Both the position numbers and the translations under genes were made by a program. A DNA stretch of 42,008 nucleotides from a virus. Shown piece by piece: positions 15,050 through 23,855 of this stretch; the first letter of the stretch is position 1, and the number at the start of each line of letters is the position of its first letter. The DNA lies in IMG/VR virus record IMGVR_UViG_3300045257_000064, positions 1-42,008 of that record. One strand, 5' to 3'. The notes below the pieces were generated by a model, which did not search any database, was not told the DNA's origin, and worked only from the letters and a program-made list of their open reading frames with translations.

Positions 15050-17656
15050 TTATGTCCACGCGCCTACGCTGGTCACCGTGTTTGAGCCCACCGGCCAGCA
15101 GCGGAAGAACGAACCGATTTTCACCACAGGGGCAGCACCTGGCGCGGCTGAGTATTGAAACTGCGGAATGACCGTCCCTGCAGCGTTGATTCTCATCGTG
15201 CCACGTAGCTTTATCTGCCGCTGGGTTGCAGCCGCAACAGCCGCCGTCACCGCTGACGCCGTAGCGACGTTTATATTACGCATCGAAGCGGTGGCAGGCG
15301 TGGTTGATGCCGTGCCATTGGTTGAGATTGAGTAGTAGGAAATCGCCGTGAACGTGGCAGTGCCGCCGAATAGCGTCTGCAAGGTGTTGCTCGTCGCGCC
15401 CGTGGTGTCGATTTCGTAGAAAGCCTCAAACTCGTAGGTCGTGGCACCCTGAACCGTGAGCGTGCCCTGCCCTGTCGGAAAGACGTTCTGAGCCGTGTTC
15501 ACATTCGTCGGCGCGGTATTGTCAGCCGAGAGGATAGTTACCTGCTCGGGGCCCAGCACGCCGGGGGTCTGACCGACGAGCGTTACCGATGCCGTCGAAA
15601 GGATGCTATCCGCAGCAAATGTGCCGTTTTTAACGTTGGGGCCGACCACTCCATTCGTTGCAGCACTACCCGTCGTTATTGCGACCGTGGCAGTGTTGTT
15701 ATTGTTCCAAATGACGTTGCCGCAGATAGAAAAGCCGGTCGTTGAGGCGACTACGATCTCTGTCGGAGAGCCGGTCGAGAGCGCTATTAGCTCGTTGTCG
15801 TTGATGACAAGATTTTCAAGCCATGCGCCATTGGCATCGACTGGAACGGTAATACCGTTCAGGAAACCGCCAATCTGATTGCCCTGAATCAGGAGCGAAT
15901 GAAGCGTGCCCGTTGCGCCCAATCTGAAGACGTTGATCGCCGTCCCAACGCTGGGGAACCCATACGCTTCGATGCTATTGTTGTTTATAAGGATGTCGCC
16001 AGTAGCAGCGCCGCTCCCGAGTTGGACCTGGATGCCGGTCTGAAAGAAATTGATCTTATTGTTCTCGACACGGAGCCCCCCGCCTGTGCGCCAGATGATG
16101 CCGATGGCAGTTCCAGACACGAACGGATTGAAGATAGAGCAGTTGACGATCGTGCCGTCGCCGCTATCGGCGTTATTCTGGTTCTCGATAAAAACAGCTG
16201 TCTGGCCGCTATCGTTAATGGCGCAGCCATCGACAACCCACCACGATGCCTTGATGAAGTGGATGCCGTTAAAGGCCTGATTAATATGTAGGTTTTTGTA
16301 ATATGAGCCGTTGACCTCGAAGGAGGCAGACGTTGCAGTGATGGCTCCATCCGAGCCAGCTAATGCCTGAGCCGGGTAACTGATGCCAAAATCTTCTAGC
16401 GTCGGGCCGTAATATTTCGGGCTGTTGTTGATCGCAATGGCGATGCCAGACACCGATGGAATTGGCGTAATCACGCTCTCGTAGGGGCCGTCACCATAAA
16501 TCTTGATCGCTGCGGTGACCGACAGCGCGGTCGTGATCGTATACTGGCCGCGCGGGATATAGACCGCCGCTCCGCTCGCCACCGCAGCCGTGATGGCGGC
16601 CTGAATCGCGGTTGTGTCGTTTGTGCCATAGGCAACCGTCTGCGTTGAAGCAGTGAGTGTGGTTCCGGCATTGGCGTTGAGCGTAACTTGCGTCCCGCTG
16701 GTAAATGACAGAATCGAGGTGACGAGGGCTGCGCCCGCCGCGCCTGCTCCGGTCACAATTATTGACTTACCCACGTCCGCCGACGTGAAACTGGCTCCCG
16801 CAACAGTAAGTGCCGCGGTGCCACTGGTGATCGACGCGGCGGCGGATTGAATGATGGTGTTGCCGGTCGCGCCGAAGTCCAAAACGCTTAGAACATCGGT
16901 TCCTTTAGCGTTCCAAGTGCGCGTGACCGCACTCGCGCCCGGTTGCAAAAACCCCTGATAGGTCGGTGCTCCGGCCCCGTTCCCGATTAGAGAATATCCG
17001 AGAGTCGATGGTGCAAACGCTGTTGCGTTGCCAACGGAGGTGACAGGGCCGGTTAGGTTGGCGTTCGTGGTGACGTGACCGGCGGTGAGCCCTGCGGCAG
17101 TTCCCGTCAGATTGGTCGCTACACCAGCGGATGGCGTGCCAATGTCACCACCTTGAAAATAGGCCAGCCCCGTACCCGTCTCATCGGTAAGCAGCGCTCT
17201 GAGATTGGCGCTAGATGGCGTTGCTGTCCACGTATCGAATCCAGACGCACGAGTTATAGCAGCCCATGACGTGAGATTGGCGCTTGCAGGCTGATAATCG
17301 GCTCCCGGCGTCGCCGCACTGATCGACGTACCGTCGCCCTTAAGCAGCCCTGTAACCGTCGTGCTGAGGGTAATGGCCGGGGACGTGGTTGGATTGGCTA
17401 CCGTGCCCGCAAGGCCATTCGCTGAGACAATGGAAACGGTCGTGACGGTCCCGCTGCCACCCGGTGCATAGTTTGGAATGTTGAGGGTCGTGCCGTCAAA
17501 GGTAGATGCCCCGCTCGTGCCGGTCGTGGTGAGGGCGATCGTACCTTGAACGCCAACCAACGCATGATCGGCATTCCAGGCGTTCGGCCCAACAATGGTC
17601 GGATCGCCGCCATCTGGAATCGGCGAAACGAAGGTGTGCTTTACGCTAGGCGCCAT
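15050..17656 (-). CDS. Tailspike/fibre with pectate-lyase-like beta-helix
   Basis: 868 aa. Residues 1-250 form a Gly/Thr-rich fibre-like head with G(T/S)GT motifs. At about residue 260 comes VLSVLDFGATGN followed by DTTAIQAAITAAVASGAAVYIPRGQY. This is the entry to the pectate-lyase superfamily beta-helix (Pectate_lyase_3) found in tailspike depolymerases. Asn/Ile-rich helix rungs follow to about 690, then a beta C-terminus of about 150 residues. It likely binds or degrades surface polysaccharide. It shares a base with the portal stop (TGATG), an unusual place for a spike. Confidence 0.8.
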   Translation of the reverse strand: MAPSVKHTFVSPIPDGGDPTIVGPNAWNADHALVGVQGTIALTTTGTSGASTFDGTTLNIPNYAPGGSGTVTTVSIVSANGLAGTVANPTTSPAITLSTTVTGLLKGDGTSISAATPGADYQPASANLTSWAAITRASGFDTWTATPSSANLRALLTDETGTGLAYFQGGDIGTPSAGVATNLTGTAAGLTAGHVTTNANLTGPVTSVGNATAFAPSTLGYSLIGNGAGAPTYQGFLQPGASAVTRTWNAKGTDVLSVLDFGATGNTIIQSAAASITSGTAALTVAGASFTSADVGKSIIVTGAGAAGAALVTSILSFTSGTQVTLNANAGTTLTASTQTVAYGTNDTTAIQAAITAAVASGAAVYIPRGQYTITTALSVTAAIKIYGDGPYESVITPIPSVSGIAIAINNSPKYYGPTLEDFGISYPAQALAGSDGAITATSASFEVNGSYYKNLHINQAFNGIHFIKASWWVVDGCAINDSGQTAVFIENQNNADSGDGTIVNCSIFNPFVSGTAIGIIWRTGGGLRVENNKINFFQTGIQVQLGSGAATGDILINNNSIEAYGFPSVGTAINVFRLGATGTLHSLLIQGNQIGGFLNGITVPVDANGAWLENLVINDNELIALSTGSPTEIVVASTTGFSICGNVIWNNNNTATVAITTGSAATNGVVGPNVKNGTFAADSILSTASVTLVGQTPGVLGPEQVTILSADNTAPTNVNTAQNVFPTGQGTLTVQGATTYEFEAFYEIDTTGATSNTLQTLFGGTATFTAISYYSISTNGTASTTPATASMRNINVATASAVTAAVAAATQRQIKLRGTMRINAAGTVIPQFQYSAAPGAAPVVKIGSFFRCWPVGSNTVTSVGAWT

Positions 17657-20265
17657 CAGTTAACCGTCTCGACGCCGACCGGACGGCCATTGGCATCATG
17701 CACGACGCGCTTGGGAGCGGAATGCGCCTTGGCGAGCTGCTGCAGCCCCACACCGACCTGCCCAATGGCGTTTGCGACCTGCTCGTGGTTCTTGCTCATG
17801 TTGTCCATCAGCTCTTTATGGCGCATGGCATCGAGCGAGGAAGGCGGCGAAGCACGAGGCTTAGGAGCGGGTGTGTTGCCTTCGCCGTCTGGCTGATTAG
17901 CCGCGTCTGTCTCGGCCTGCTGAGCATCAGCGGTCTGCTGGTTGGCCTGCATTTCCTTCTCGTGGTCCATCTGGCCAAAGCCGAGTAGGACTTGCAGCTT
18001 AGCATCGATTTCGGATGCATTATTGGCCTGTCCCGCAGCGATCTGCGCGACGAGAATGGCCTGCCAGAACGCCATCTCAGCCTTCTTGAGATCGGTGTTA
18101 TTGGCCGCTGCCGCCTTCATGCTGTCGATCTGGATGGTGAGCGTCTCAACCTGCTGCTGGAGCTTCGCCGCTTCCTGCTCGCCTTGCAACTTGGCCTGGG
18201 CGATCTGAATATCGGCCTGTGAGCGTGCCGTCTCCGCCTGGGCGCTTGCATTAGCCTCGCCTGCCTTGGCCTGCGCCACCTGCAATTGCGCCTGTGCGGT
18301 GATCATCTCGGCACTTGGCGGCTGTGGCTGTCCCTTCTGCGCCTCGATACGAGCATCGATCTGGTCCAGCGCGTCCTCAAGGCTGGCTTCCAGGGTTCGT
18401 CCAACCCGATATTTGCGATAGGCCCACATCAGCATGCCACCGAGTGGCTTGACCATCTCTGGCGCCGACTGGCCGATCTGTTCAGCCCCCTCCAGCATTT
18501 TCATCACGCCGGTAATCAGTTCGACGGCTGCAGCCTTGTCATTCTGCATATCATCGGCAATGGTGGAATCGGTCTCGATATCGACGCGGAAACCACGAAG
18601 TTTATCCGAACGCAGGATTTCGAGAGCCTGCTTGAATTGCTGGTCAAGTTCGGCTTGTTTGGCCTGGGCGGCCTGCTGCTGGACCTGCTGGACCGCCTGT
18701 TGCCATTGCGCCATCTGCTGCTGCATGACCTGCGGCGGCAACGGCGGCTGGCCTTGCGGCTCTTGTGCGCCGGGCTTGGGAGGCAATGGCGCGTCCTTGA
18801 CGGCGTTGCGCACAGCCTCCTTGTTCATCTGGTCAATGCCAGACATTTGCATCAGCGATTCAGGCGAGAATGTCTCGGCAATGATTTCGCCGGCAATCCG
18901 CACCACCTTGGCGCAGAACTCGGCTACCTGCTCCTGTCTTGAGCCCAATCGACCCGTGGCATAGTTGGCCTTAATCTTCTGGGCGCTGGCCGTCTCATTG
19001 GGATCAGTCGCACCGCGCAGGATGTCGCTCATCCCCGTGATTTCATAGAGGTCCTGCTTGACGTGGTCGCGAGCGTTGTAAAGCTCCATCAGGACTTTGA
19101 TGATCACGTCCATAGGCACAAGGCTCAACGCGCCGGGCATGCCGCCTTTTTCAGCGAATGCTGCCCAATCATCTACCGGGATAAGCTTGTTGTCGTAGCC
19201 ATCCTGGAGCAATCGAGCCAAAGCGGGATAGGTGCTGTTGTACACACCATTGGCCCGAATGGCCGTGGTGATCATCGAAATGCGATGGGTTAGCTCGTCC
19301 AGTTCTGCGGCCTGGTCCTGATACTCGATATAATCTGGAACCGGCACCAATGTGTCATTGGTCTGGGTGGCGAACAGCGGCTCAGGGCACGGCCAGAAAC
19401 CTTCGAGCTTCAACGGGTCTTCCGCCGTCTTGAGCATCAAGCCAGGCGTATCAGGGGCGATGAAATAGACGCATCGCTCTGGCTTGCACCAGATTTCCCA
19501 AACCTCGGCCTTCTTGGACTTGCCGAGTTGGATAGGCTCATTGCTCGTCATGCCCACATTGTCTTTGTTCTTGGGATCGCCGAACGTCATCTGATCGGCA
19601 ATCTCCTTGCCGAACTGCTCGGTGGACTCGGACTTGTCCAGCCATGACCGCTTGGCCACCCATGGCACCTCTGCCCAGCAACGGGCTGGCGACCACAGGA
19701 AATCCCGGCAGTATACGTAATCGAAGCAGATGCGTTCGAATGTCAGCTTGTCGTAAGTTGAGCCTTCCCCCTCATCATCCTGCTCGCCGGCCGGTTCGGA
19801 TGATTCCTCGCTATCGACCTCATCATTCTCCTGCGCGATCTGCTGCGCTTCGAACTCAGGCAGGTAGCGAACCCATGCCACGCCCATGCCGGGAAGCAGA
19901 TAATCCAGCACGACCTTATTGGTCGCCTCGTGGAATCCACCGATTTCCATCTGGAATGCCAGGGTTCGCTCCAGAATGAGGCTGGCGAGCCGGGCTGCTG
20001 GATCACGATCGAGGAAGCGGCGCTCCGCAATCGGCTTGGGCATCTTGCCATAAATGGCAGGCCCAAGCGTCTGAACGTTTGACCACAGGATGTTGTAGCG
20101 GCGCTTGCCGAACTCAGCCGTCGAGTTTTTGCGCTCATCGCGATAGCGGCGGACAATCTTCTCAGATTGGTCTAGCCACTTGCGGTATTTGTCGTCTTTC
20201 TGCGCGTAGCTGATTTCTGCGAGCCACTTGGAGAACTCAGTGGATTGCTCGGCAATATCGACCAT
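17656..20265 (-). CDS. Portal protein (P22-like, long form)
   Basis: 869 aa. The N-terminal half has the P22-type portal pattern: KWLDQSEKIVRRYRDER, RRYNILWSNVQTLGPAIYGK, RTLAFQMEIGGFHEATNKVV, then GMSDILRGATDPNETASAQK. The C-terminal 350 residues are Gln/Ala-rich helix and coiled coil, the barrel region of such portals. The dodecamer forms the DNA entry vertex. I chose ATG 20265 because the 56-aa gene upstream stops on it (TGATG); an in-frame ATG at 20301 would overlap that gene and has no clear ribosome-binding site. Confidence 0.85.
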   Translation of the reverse strand: MVDIAEQSTEFSKWLAEISYAQKDDKYRKWLDQSEKIVRRYRDERKNSTAEFGKRRYNILWSNVQTLGPAIYGKMPKPIAERRFLDRDPAARLASLILERTLAFQMEIGGFHEATNKVVLDYLLPGMGVAWVRYLPEFEAQQIAQENDEVDSEESSEPAGEQDDEGEGSTYDKLTFERICFDYVYCRDFLWSPARCWAEVPWVAKRSWLDKSESTEQFGKEIADQMTFGDPKNKDNVGMTSNEPIQLGKSKKAEVWEIWCKPERCVYFIAPDTPGLMLKTAEDPLKLEGFWPCPEPLFATQTNDTLVPVPDYIEYQDQAAELDELTHRISMITTAIRANGVYNSTYPALARLLQDGYDNKLIPVDDWAAFAEKGGMPGALSLVPMDVIIKVLMELYNARDHVKQDLYEITGMSDILRGATDPNETASAQKIKANYATGRLGSRQEQVAEFCAKVVRIAGEIIAETFSPESLMQMSGIDQMNKEAVRNAVKDAPLPPKPGAQEPQGQPPLPPQVMQQQMAQWQQAVQQVQQQAAQAKQAELDQQFKQALEILRSDKLRGFRVDIETDSTIADDMQNDKAAAVELITGVMKMLEGAEQIGQSAPEMVKPLGGMLMWAYRKYRVGRTLEASLEDALDQIDARIEAQKGQPQPPSAEMITAQAQLQVAQAKAGEANASAQAETARSQADIQIAQAKLQGEQEAAKLQQQVETLTIQIDSMKAAAANNTDLKKAEMAFWQAILVAQIAAGQANNASEIDAKLQVLLGFGQMDHEKEMQANQQTADAQQAETDAANQPDGEGNTPAPKPRASPPSSLDAMRHKELMDNMSKNHEQVANAIGQVGVGLQQLAKAHSAPKRVVHDANGRPVGVETVN

Positions 20266-20435
20266 CAGTAGGCCATGCTCCGTCCTGCCGACGCCAACCA
20301 TGACAGACGCAGCGTTTCAGTCGCGCGCCTCTTTGGCCACGAATAGCCCAGCATGACGAATGCTAACCGAAGGAAAAAAACGACGCGAGGCTCTACAGCG
20401 CCACGCCTAACCTGTTTCCATTCATGATCGTACAT
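20265..20435 (-). CDS. Small membrane-type protein (56 aa) before the portal
   Basis: A 57-codon frame fills the gap between the 109-aa virion protein and portal. It starts with ATG 20435, one base after the upstream TAA, and ends with TGA overlapping the portal ATG. The sequence is basic at the start (EWKQVRR), has a hydrophobic helix at about residues 17-31 (VVFFLRLAFVMLGYSW) and a basic tail. Tight packing on both sides and translational coupling support it; homology is unknown. Confidence 0.55.
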   Translation of the reverse strand: MYDHEWKQVRRGAVEPRVVFFLRLAFVMLGYSWPKRRATETLRLSWLASAGRSMAY

Positions 20436-20436
20436 T

Positions 20437-20766
20437 TTACCTGAACACCGTCAGCCGATAGGTGAGCGAACCAAGCGTCACGCCCAATGCAACAGCCGTG
20501 GTAAACACGACTTGGAGCGTATCAGCCGCACTCACATAAGCGTTGGCAATCGTCGCGCCCGCCACCATCGAGCCTGTGCACTGAATCATCACTGTATCTG
20601 TCGTGAGCAGGCCGGTGACCGTCTGTTGCGAGGTAACGCCGGTCAAGGCTGTGATTAGGCCGGCGGTGAACGTGATGTCCTTGCGGAAGACGTTCTGGAC
20701 CTGCGTAAAGCCCGATGGCGGCACGCTGCCTATGGTCGCAGCAGGATTGGAGAATCCTTTGAGCAT
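20437..20766 (-). CDS. Small beta-rich structural protein
   Basis: 109 aa from ATG 20766, one base after the stop of its neighbour; longer frames would run into that gene. The sequence is Thr/Val/Ala/Gly-rich with FRKDITFTAGLITAL and a C-terminal ADTLQVVFTTAVALGVTLGSLTYRLTVF, reminiscent of phage repeat proteins that form trimeric fibres or decoration caps. It forms a pair with the 104-aa gene. Virion role inferred from composition and from its place between the terminase and portal genes. Confidence 0.6.
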   Translation of the reverse strand: MLKGFSNPAATIGSVPPSGFTQVQNVFRKDITFTAGLITALTGVTSQQTVTGLLTTDTVMIQCTGSMVAGATIANAYVSAADTLQVVFTTAVALGVTLGSLTYRLTVFR

Positions 20767-20767
20767 T

Positions 20768-21082
20768 TCAGGCGCCGTCGCCGCAGGTGAAGTAAAGCGT
20801 GTTGGCGGCTGTGCCGATAACCGCAACACTGGTGGTGCCAGGGGGAACTGTGAATGTTTCAATAGTGCCTGGCAGGACTGGAATGCCATTAGCAGATGTA
20901 CCGGTCGGAATAACGACCGTAGTAGTCGAGATACCGAAGGCAATGAACGAGATAGCGTTAGCCGCCAGGCTCGATACCCTGACCTGATCGCCGTGCGTTG
21001 TGGGGAGCGTGGTAACAGCGCTTGTCGCGCTAACCGTTACGGCAACCGAGTTGCCCGGAGTAAATGGCGCAAGTGCTGGCAT
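20768..21082 (-). CDS. Small beta-rich structural protein
   Basis: 104 aa from ATG 21082 (a TTG four codons earlier is possible). Nearly all beta: PGNSVAVTVSATSAV, GISTTTVVIPTG and TSVAVIGTAANTLYFTCGDG. It resembles small phage proteins that present an Ig-like or beta-sandwich fold. It lies one base from the 109-aa partner and may form a complex with it. Function unknown. Confidence 0.55.
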   Translation of the reverse strand: MPALAPFTPGNSVAVTVSATSAVTTLPTTHGDQVRVSSLAANAISFIAFGISTTTVVIPTGTSANGIPVLPGTIETFTVPPGTTSVAVIGTAANTLYFTCGDGA

Positions 21083-21134
21083 CTGGAGCCCCAATCAGTG
21101 ACGGTAGGATAGTACCGCAAGATTTGGGCGAGCG

Positions 21135-21242
21135 CTAGTCAGCGTCTATCTTGCTCACAATCCATGACGTGACGATAATGGCCGCAAGGCAGAGCAGAAC
21201 AATGCAGCCGATGATGATGCCCCAAGTGATCAGCGTAGCCAC
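21135..21242 (-). CDS. 35-residue single-span membrane protein
   Basis: GTG 21242 has GGAGG five bases upstream, a strong site, and lies inside the end of the 73-aa gene (13-base overlap). The product is mostly one hydrophobic helix (LITWGIIIGCIVLLCLAAIIVTSWIV split by a Gly-Cys) with a short charged tail, SKIDAD. Length, start signal and operon position support expression; function is unknown. Confidence 0.6.
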   Translation of the reverse strand: MATLITWGIIIGCIVLLCLAAIIVTSWIVSKIDAD

Positions 21243-21451
21243 GCTCGCCTCCGCATCTCGCAGGTGAGGCAGTCCCAGCCCTCAATGTGCTTACCACCGC
21301 AAGGCCCTACGTATGAGTTTGGGCCGTAGCCTATGGGCTTGTCCAGTTCTGATGACTTAGTGATGCGGCGCCTCCGCACCTGAATCTCACAGGCCAGCCA
21401 GAGCACAATGTCTAAGGCAAGGATGGCGATAGGGATGTACCAGTGGTTCAT
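21230..21451 (-). CDS. Small membrane protein with Cys pair
   Basis: 73 aa. An N-terminal helix (IPIAILALDIVLWLACEI) spans the membrane, followed by a basic patch (QVRRRRITK) and a C-terminal segment with CGG and CLTCEMRRRAW that could bind metal. It overlaps the upstream gene by four bases. No named family recognised. Confidence 0.6.
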   Translation of the reverse strand: MNHWYIPIAILALDIVLWLACEIQVRRRRITKSSELDKPIGYGPNSYVGPCGGKHIEGWDCLTCEMRRRAWLR

Positions 21452-21672
21452 TCGTTGCTCTCCACTCCAAGGCTAGACAATTCATCCACGACTTTTGCAC
21501 TTGCTGCTCGGACGTGAGTTAGCGCCGACTGGTTGTCGATATTGATGTAGTTCCCATCAATAACCAAGTTCGCATCGAACGCCGGGTATCTGCAAAGCGC
21601 ATTTTCCATCGCGTTGATTTCCCTCAGACGCTTTCGAAGCGGCCCGATCTTTTCTAGGTCTGACAGCTTCAT
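21448..21672 (-). CDS. Small hypothetical protein
   Basis: 74 aa with helices at each end (LSDLEKIGPLRKRLREINAMEN) and a short beta segment (NLVIDGNYINIDNQ). It is the middle member of a chain of four minus-strand genes joined by four-base overlaps. Function unknown. Confidence 0.6.
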   Translation of the reverse strand: MKLSDLEKIGPLRKRLREINAMENALCRYPAFDANLVIDGNYINIDNQSALTHVRAASAKVVDELSSLGVESNE

Positions 21673-22007
21673 TTCCCCTCCTTCATCGCAGAACGACGCT
21701 TGCGCATGTAGTCTCGGTTGTAGGCAGCTTTGTCGAAGCCGTTACGAGGACGGCCAAGTTTTGATACCGAGATTTTGCCAGCCGCGCTCTCGGCAAGCGG
21801 TTTGTCTGAAACTGTTATAGGATGCTGGCGCTCATCCTTGGATTGAAGTTGCCGGCGATATCGCTTTAAATCAGATGAAGAGCGCGCAACGTTCGCATTT
21901 CCGCCTCCATAGCTAGTTGGTGAACTTTTGAATGGCATCCAGCCCGAAGGCTTCTTGGGACAATCCCACCCGACGTGAATGGCTGAACCGCAGAACTGGC
22001 ATGTCAT
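21669..22007 (-). CDS. Small zinc-ribbon/basic protein
   Basis: 112 aa. Begins MTCQFCGSAIHVGWDCP, with CxxC plus a later Cys: a probable zinc-binding head. Then come a basic linker and a C-terminal RNGFDKAAYNRDYMRKRRSA segment that resembles DNA-contacting tails in other phage proteins. It has no Shine-Dalgarno before ATG 22007, and its predicted promoter places the transcript start at the ATG. It may be a DNA-binding regulator, but that is inference. Confidence 0.55.
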   Translation of the reverse strand: MTCQFCGSAIHVGWDCPKKPSGWMPFKSSPTSYGGGNANVARSSSDLKRYRRQLQSKDERQHPITVSDKPLAESAAGKISVSKLGRPRNGFDKAAYNRDYMRKRRSAMKEGK

Positions 22008-22010
22008 AGA

Positions 22011-22041
22011 CGTAGTTTAAACTACGGTAGTTTTTAGTCAA
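22011..22041 (-). promoter_or_regulatory. Operator-like alternating 7-mers with overlapping promoter
   Basis: The 7-mer GTAGTTT appears at 22012-22018, inverted at 22019-22025 and again at 22027-22033; the first two make a perfect 16-base palindrome (22011-22026). On the minus strand a TTGACT box (22041-22036) lies just past the terL stop, and a TAAACT box follows 16 bases later (22019-22014), overlapping the repeats. A repressor bound here would block this promoter. The 7-mer series was not seen elsewhere in the window. Confidence 0.55.
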
Positions 22042-22044
22042 GCG

Positions 22045-23394
22045 TTAGATGCGGCTGCTCGCCGATCTTTGCGTTGACCATGCGTCGTTGAGTGTCAACC
22101 GATTGCCCGGCCCAACCTCAAGGTGCCGTTCCTGCTGCTCTTGAGGAGCGGGTGCTGACAAGCCCTGCATGACCTGCGCGCCATAGGCAAAGCCATCGCC
22201 GGGATGGCTGGCCCAATTGTGCAGCGGCTCGCGGCTGAACTCCTGCGTATCCTCGTTGAACTCGAACTCCCATGCCTCCAGGCCATCAATACCGTCAGAG
22301 CACTGATCCTCGCTGATTTCGCATGAGTTGATCACCAACCTGGCTGCGCTGATTTGATCACTCTTCCGGCTCATCGGCACAATGCCAACCTTGGCCATTG
22401 TGTAGTGGTGAATGAAGCGCTCGACGGTGCTATGCTTGCTTTGAAAGGTCTTGGCCCTGGCGTCATGTGGCAACCACACCTTGCCCAGTTTATCCCGCGG
22501 AACCCCTAGGGTTTCCATATACGCATCAAGCTCTATGCACCAGTCGTCTGCGTCGAGCCCGCTGGCGCCTTTGTAGCCAACGATAGAGTAACCACCCACC
22601 TTCCTCTGCCAGAACCACCAGCAGGCGGTGTCGTGAAAACCAATGTCGCTGCTGATCTCCAGCGGCGCACCGAATAAGTCGAAGGGCACGCCAGTATGGA
22701 TGCGTTCTTCCCTCCTTGCCTTGTTGACCCACTTGCCGAGGATAGAGCCCTTGGTGAAGCCGTACGCACCCTCCCATACGTGCTCTGCCTTGTCTTGGTC
22801 CTCGCGGAAGTCATCCTCCATTTCCCTTAGCAACTCCTTGGGAAACCATGGATTGTCGCGCCAGTTCACCTCTACACATATGGCGTTGTCGCGCTTCTGC
22901 CGGCGGAAGAACACGTCCACCGGATCAGTCTTGAACCTTGGGTTCCAGCTGAACCATATCTCGCTGCCTTCCTTACGGATCGTGGGACGGAGCAGATCAA
23001 GGCTATGCTGGCTCAAGCTCTGCGCTTCCTCGACCCAGGCGATGTCAACACCCTCAAGCGACTTGATGTTGTCGGCGTTGTAGCTCTGCATACCCTTGAA
23101 GATAATGAGCGAGCCGTTCTTGCCGCGTATCTCGTTATCGAGTGGGTCGAACTCACTGCTGAGACCGAACTTGTCGATCTTGTCTACGAGCAGCTGCCGT
23201 ACAGAATCCCTGATACTGTTCTGGACCTCTCGGATGCACACCACCCGAGTTGGTTCGCGAAAGCATCGGATGATGATCTGCTCGGCAAAGAAATGTGACT
23301 TGGCACCACCTCGCCCACCGTGTGCGCCCTTGAAGCGCATGGGGCCTAGGAGTGGCTTGAACTTGCGAGGGACCTCAACCCTTAAGGTAGCCAC
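22045..23394 (-). CDS. terL: Terminase large subunit (PBSX-type)
   Basis: 449 aa from GTG 23394 (a TTG two codons earlier is also open). Motifs are clear: the P-loop variant GGRGGAKS at residues 26-33, Walker B and catalytic Glu in VDIAWVEEA at about 116-124, and a coupling motif WFSWNP. In the C-terminal nuclease half, SSDIGFHDTACWW and LPHDARAKTF provide acidic residues. TerL packages DNA through the portal using ATP and cuts concatemers. Its start overlaps the end of the HNH gene by 13 bases. Confidence 0.9.
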   Translation of the reverse strand: MATLRVEVPRKFKPLLGPMRFKGAHGGRGGAKSHFFAEQIIIRCFREPTRVVCIREVQNSIRDSVRQLLVDKIDKFGLSSEFDPLDNEIRGKNGSLIIFKGMQSYNADNIKSLEGVDIAWVEEAQSLSQHSLDLLRPTIRKEGSEIWFSWNPRFKTDPVDVFFRRQKRDNAICVEVNWRDNPWFPKELLREMEDDFREDQDKAEHVWEGAYGFTKGSILGKWVNKARREERIHTGVPFDLFGAPLEISSDIGFHDTACWWFWQRKVGGYSIVGYKGASGLDADDWCIELDAYMETLGVPRDKLGKVWLPHDARAKTFQSKHSTVERFIHHYTMAKVGIVPMSRKSDQISAARLVINSCEISEDQCSDGIDGLEAWEFEFNEDTQEFSREPLHNWASHPGDGFAYGAQVMQGLSAPAPQEQQERHLEVGPGNRLTLNDAWSTQRSASSRI

Positions 23395-23855
23395 GCCCAA
23401 CTCTTCCGCGTTCTAACATTGGCTATTGCCTGCGAACTTACGTGGAAACTCCTTGCGAGTTCTGCATTCGAAAGAATTGAGGCCCTAATGGCCGCCACTT
23501 CGTAGTCCTTCAATACGGACGCTGGATTAAGATTGCCGCGCCGAATCGTACCGTGTCGTATCTTGTCTCTCTGGTTTTCTACAGGCAAAGCCCAACGAAT
23601 GTGTTTTTTAGCCACGCATTTCCTGTTTCCGCAGGAATGTGCGGCATCTGTATGCGCTGCGGTGGGAGGGCGCCCATTAACAGCTTCACATATGAATGTG
23701 TGGGCGTGCATTGTAACCTCGCCAACCCTAAGCGAGCCGTATCCACTCGATGTAACCCCGAATGGCCATTCGACGCACGCATCAGTGTCTGGAGCAGACA
23801 GGTGCTGCAGAAGCCACGCGAGCGCTTCACCTCTTTTAGCTCTTCGGGTCGACAA
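23382..23855 (-). CDS. HNH endonuclease between terS and terL
   Basis: About 157 aa if TTG 23855 is used; the open frame extends back to 23957 inside terS, so the start is uncertain. Motifs: ACVEWPFG, GYGSLRVGEVTMHAHTFIC, then AHSCGNRKCVAKKHIRWAL, a zinc-assisted HNH core, and a C-terminal helix-turn-helix (LSNAELARSFHVSSQAIANV). This is the layout of the 7623-8141 enzyme, so the two may share an origin. It overlaps both terminase genes at its ends. Confidence 0.8.
   Translation of the reverse strand: MSTRRAKRGEALAWLLQHLSAPDTDACVEWPFGVTSSGYGSLRVGEVTMHAHTFICEAVNGRPPTAAHTDAAHSCGNRKCVAKKHIRWALPVENQRDKIRHGTIRRGNLNPASVLKDYEVAAIRASILSNAELARSFHVSSQAIANVRTRKSWAWLP

Noticed and set aside
17546-20000. 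Several long plus-strand frames opposite portal
   Set aside because: Antisense shadows of the portal gene with Leu/Cys/Arg-rich low-complexity products and no start sites.
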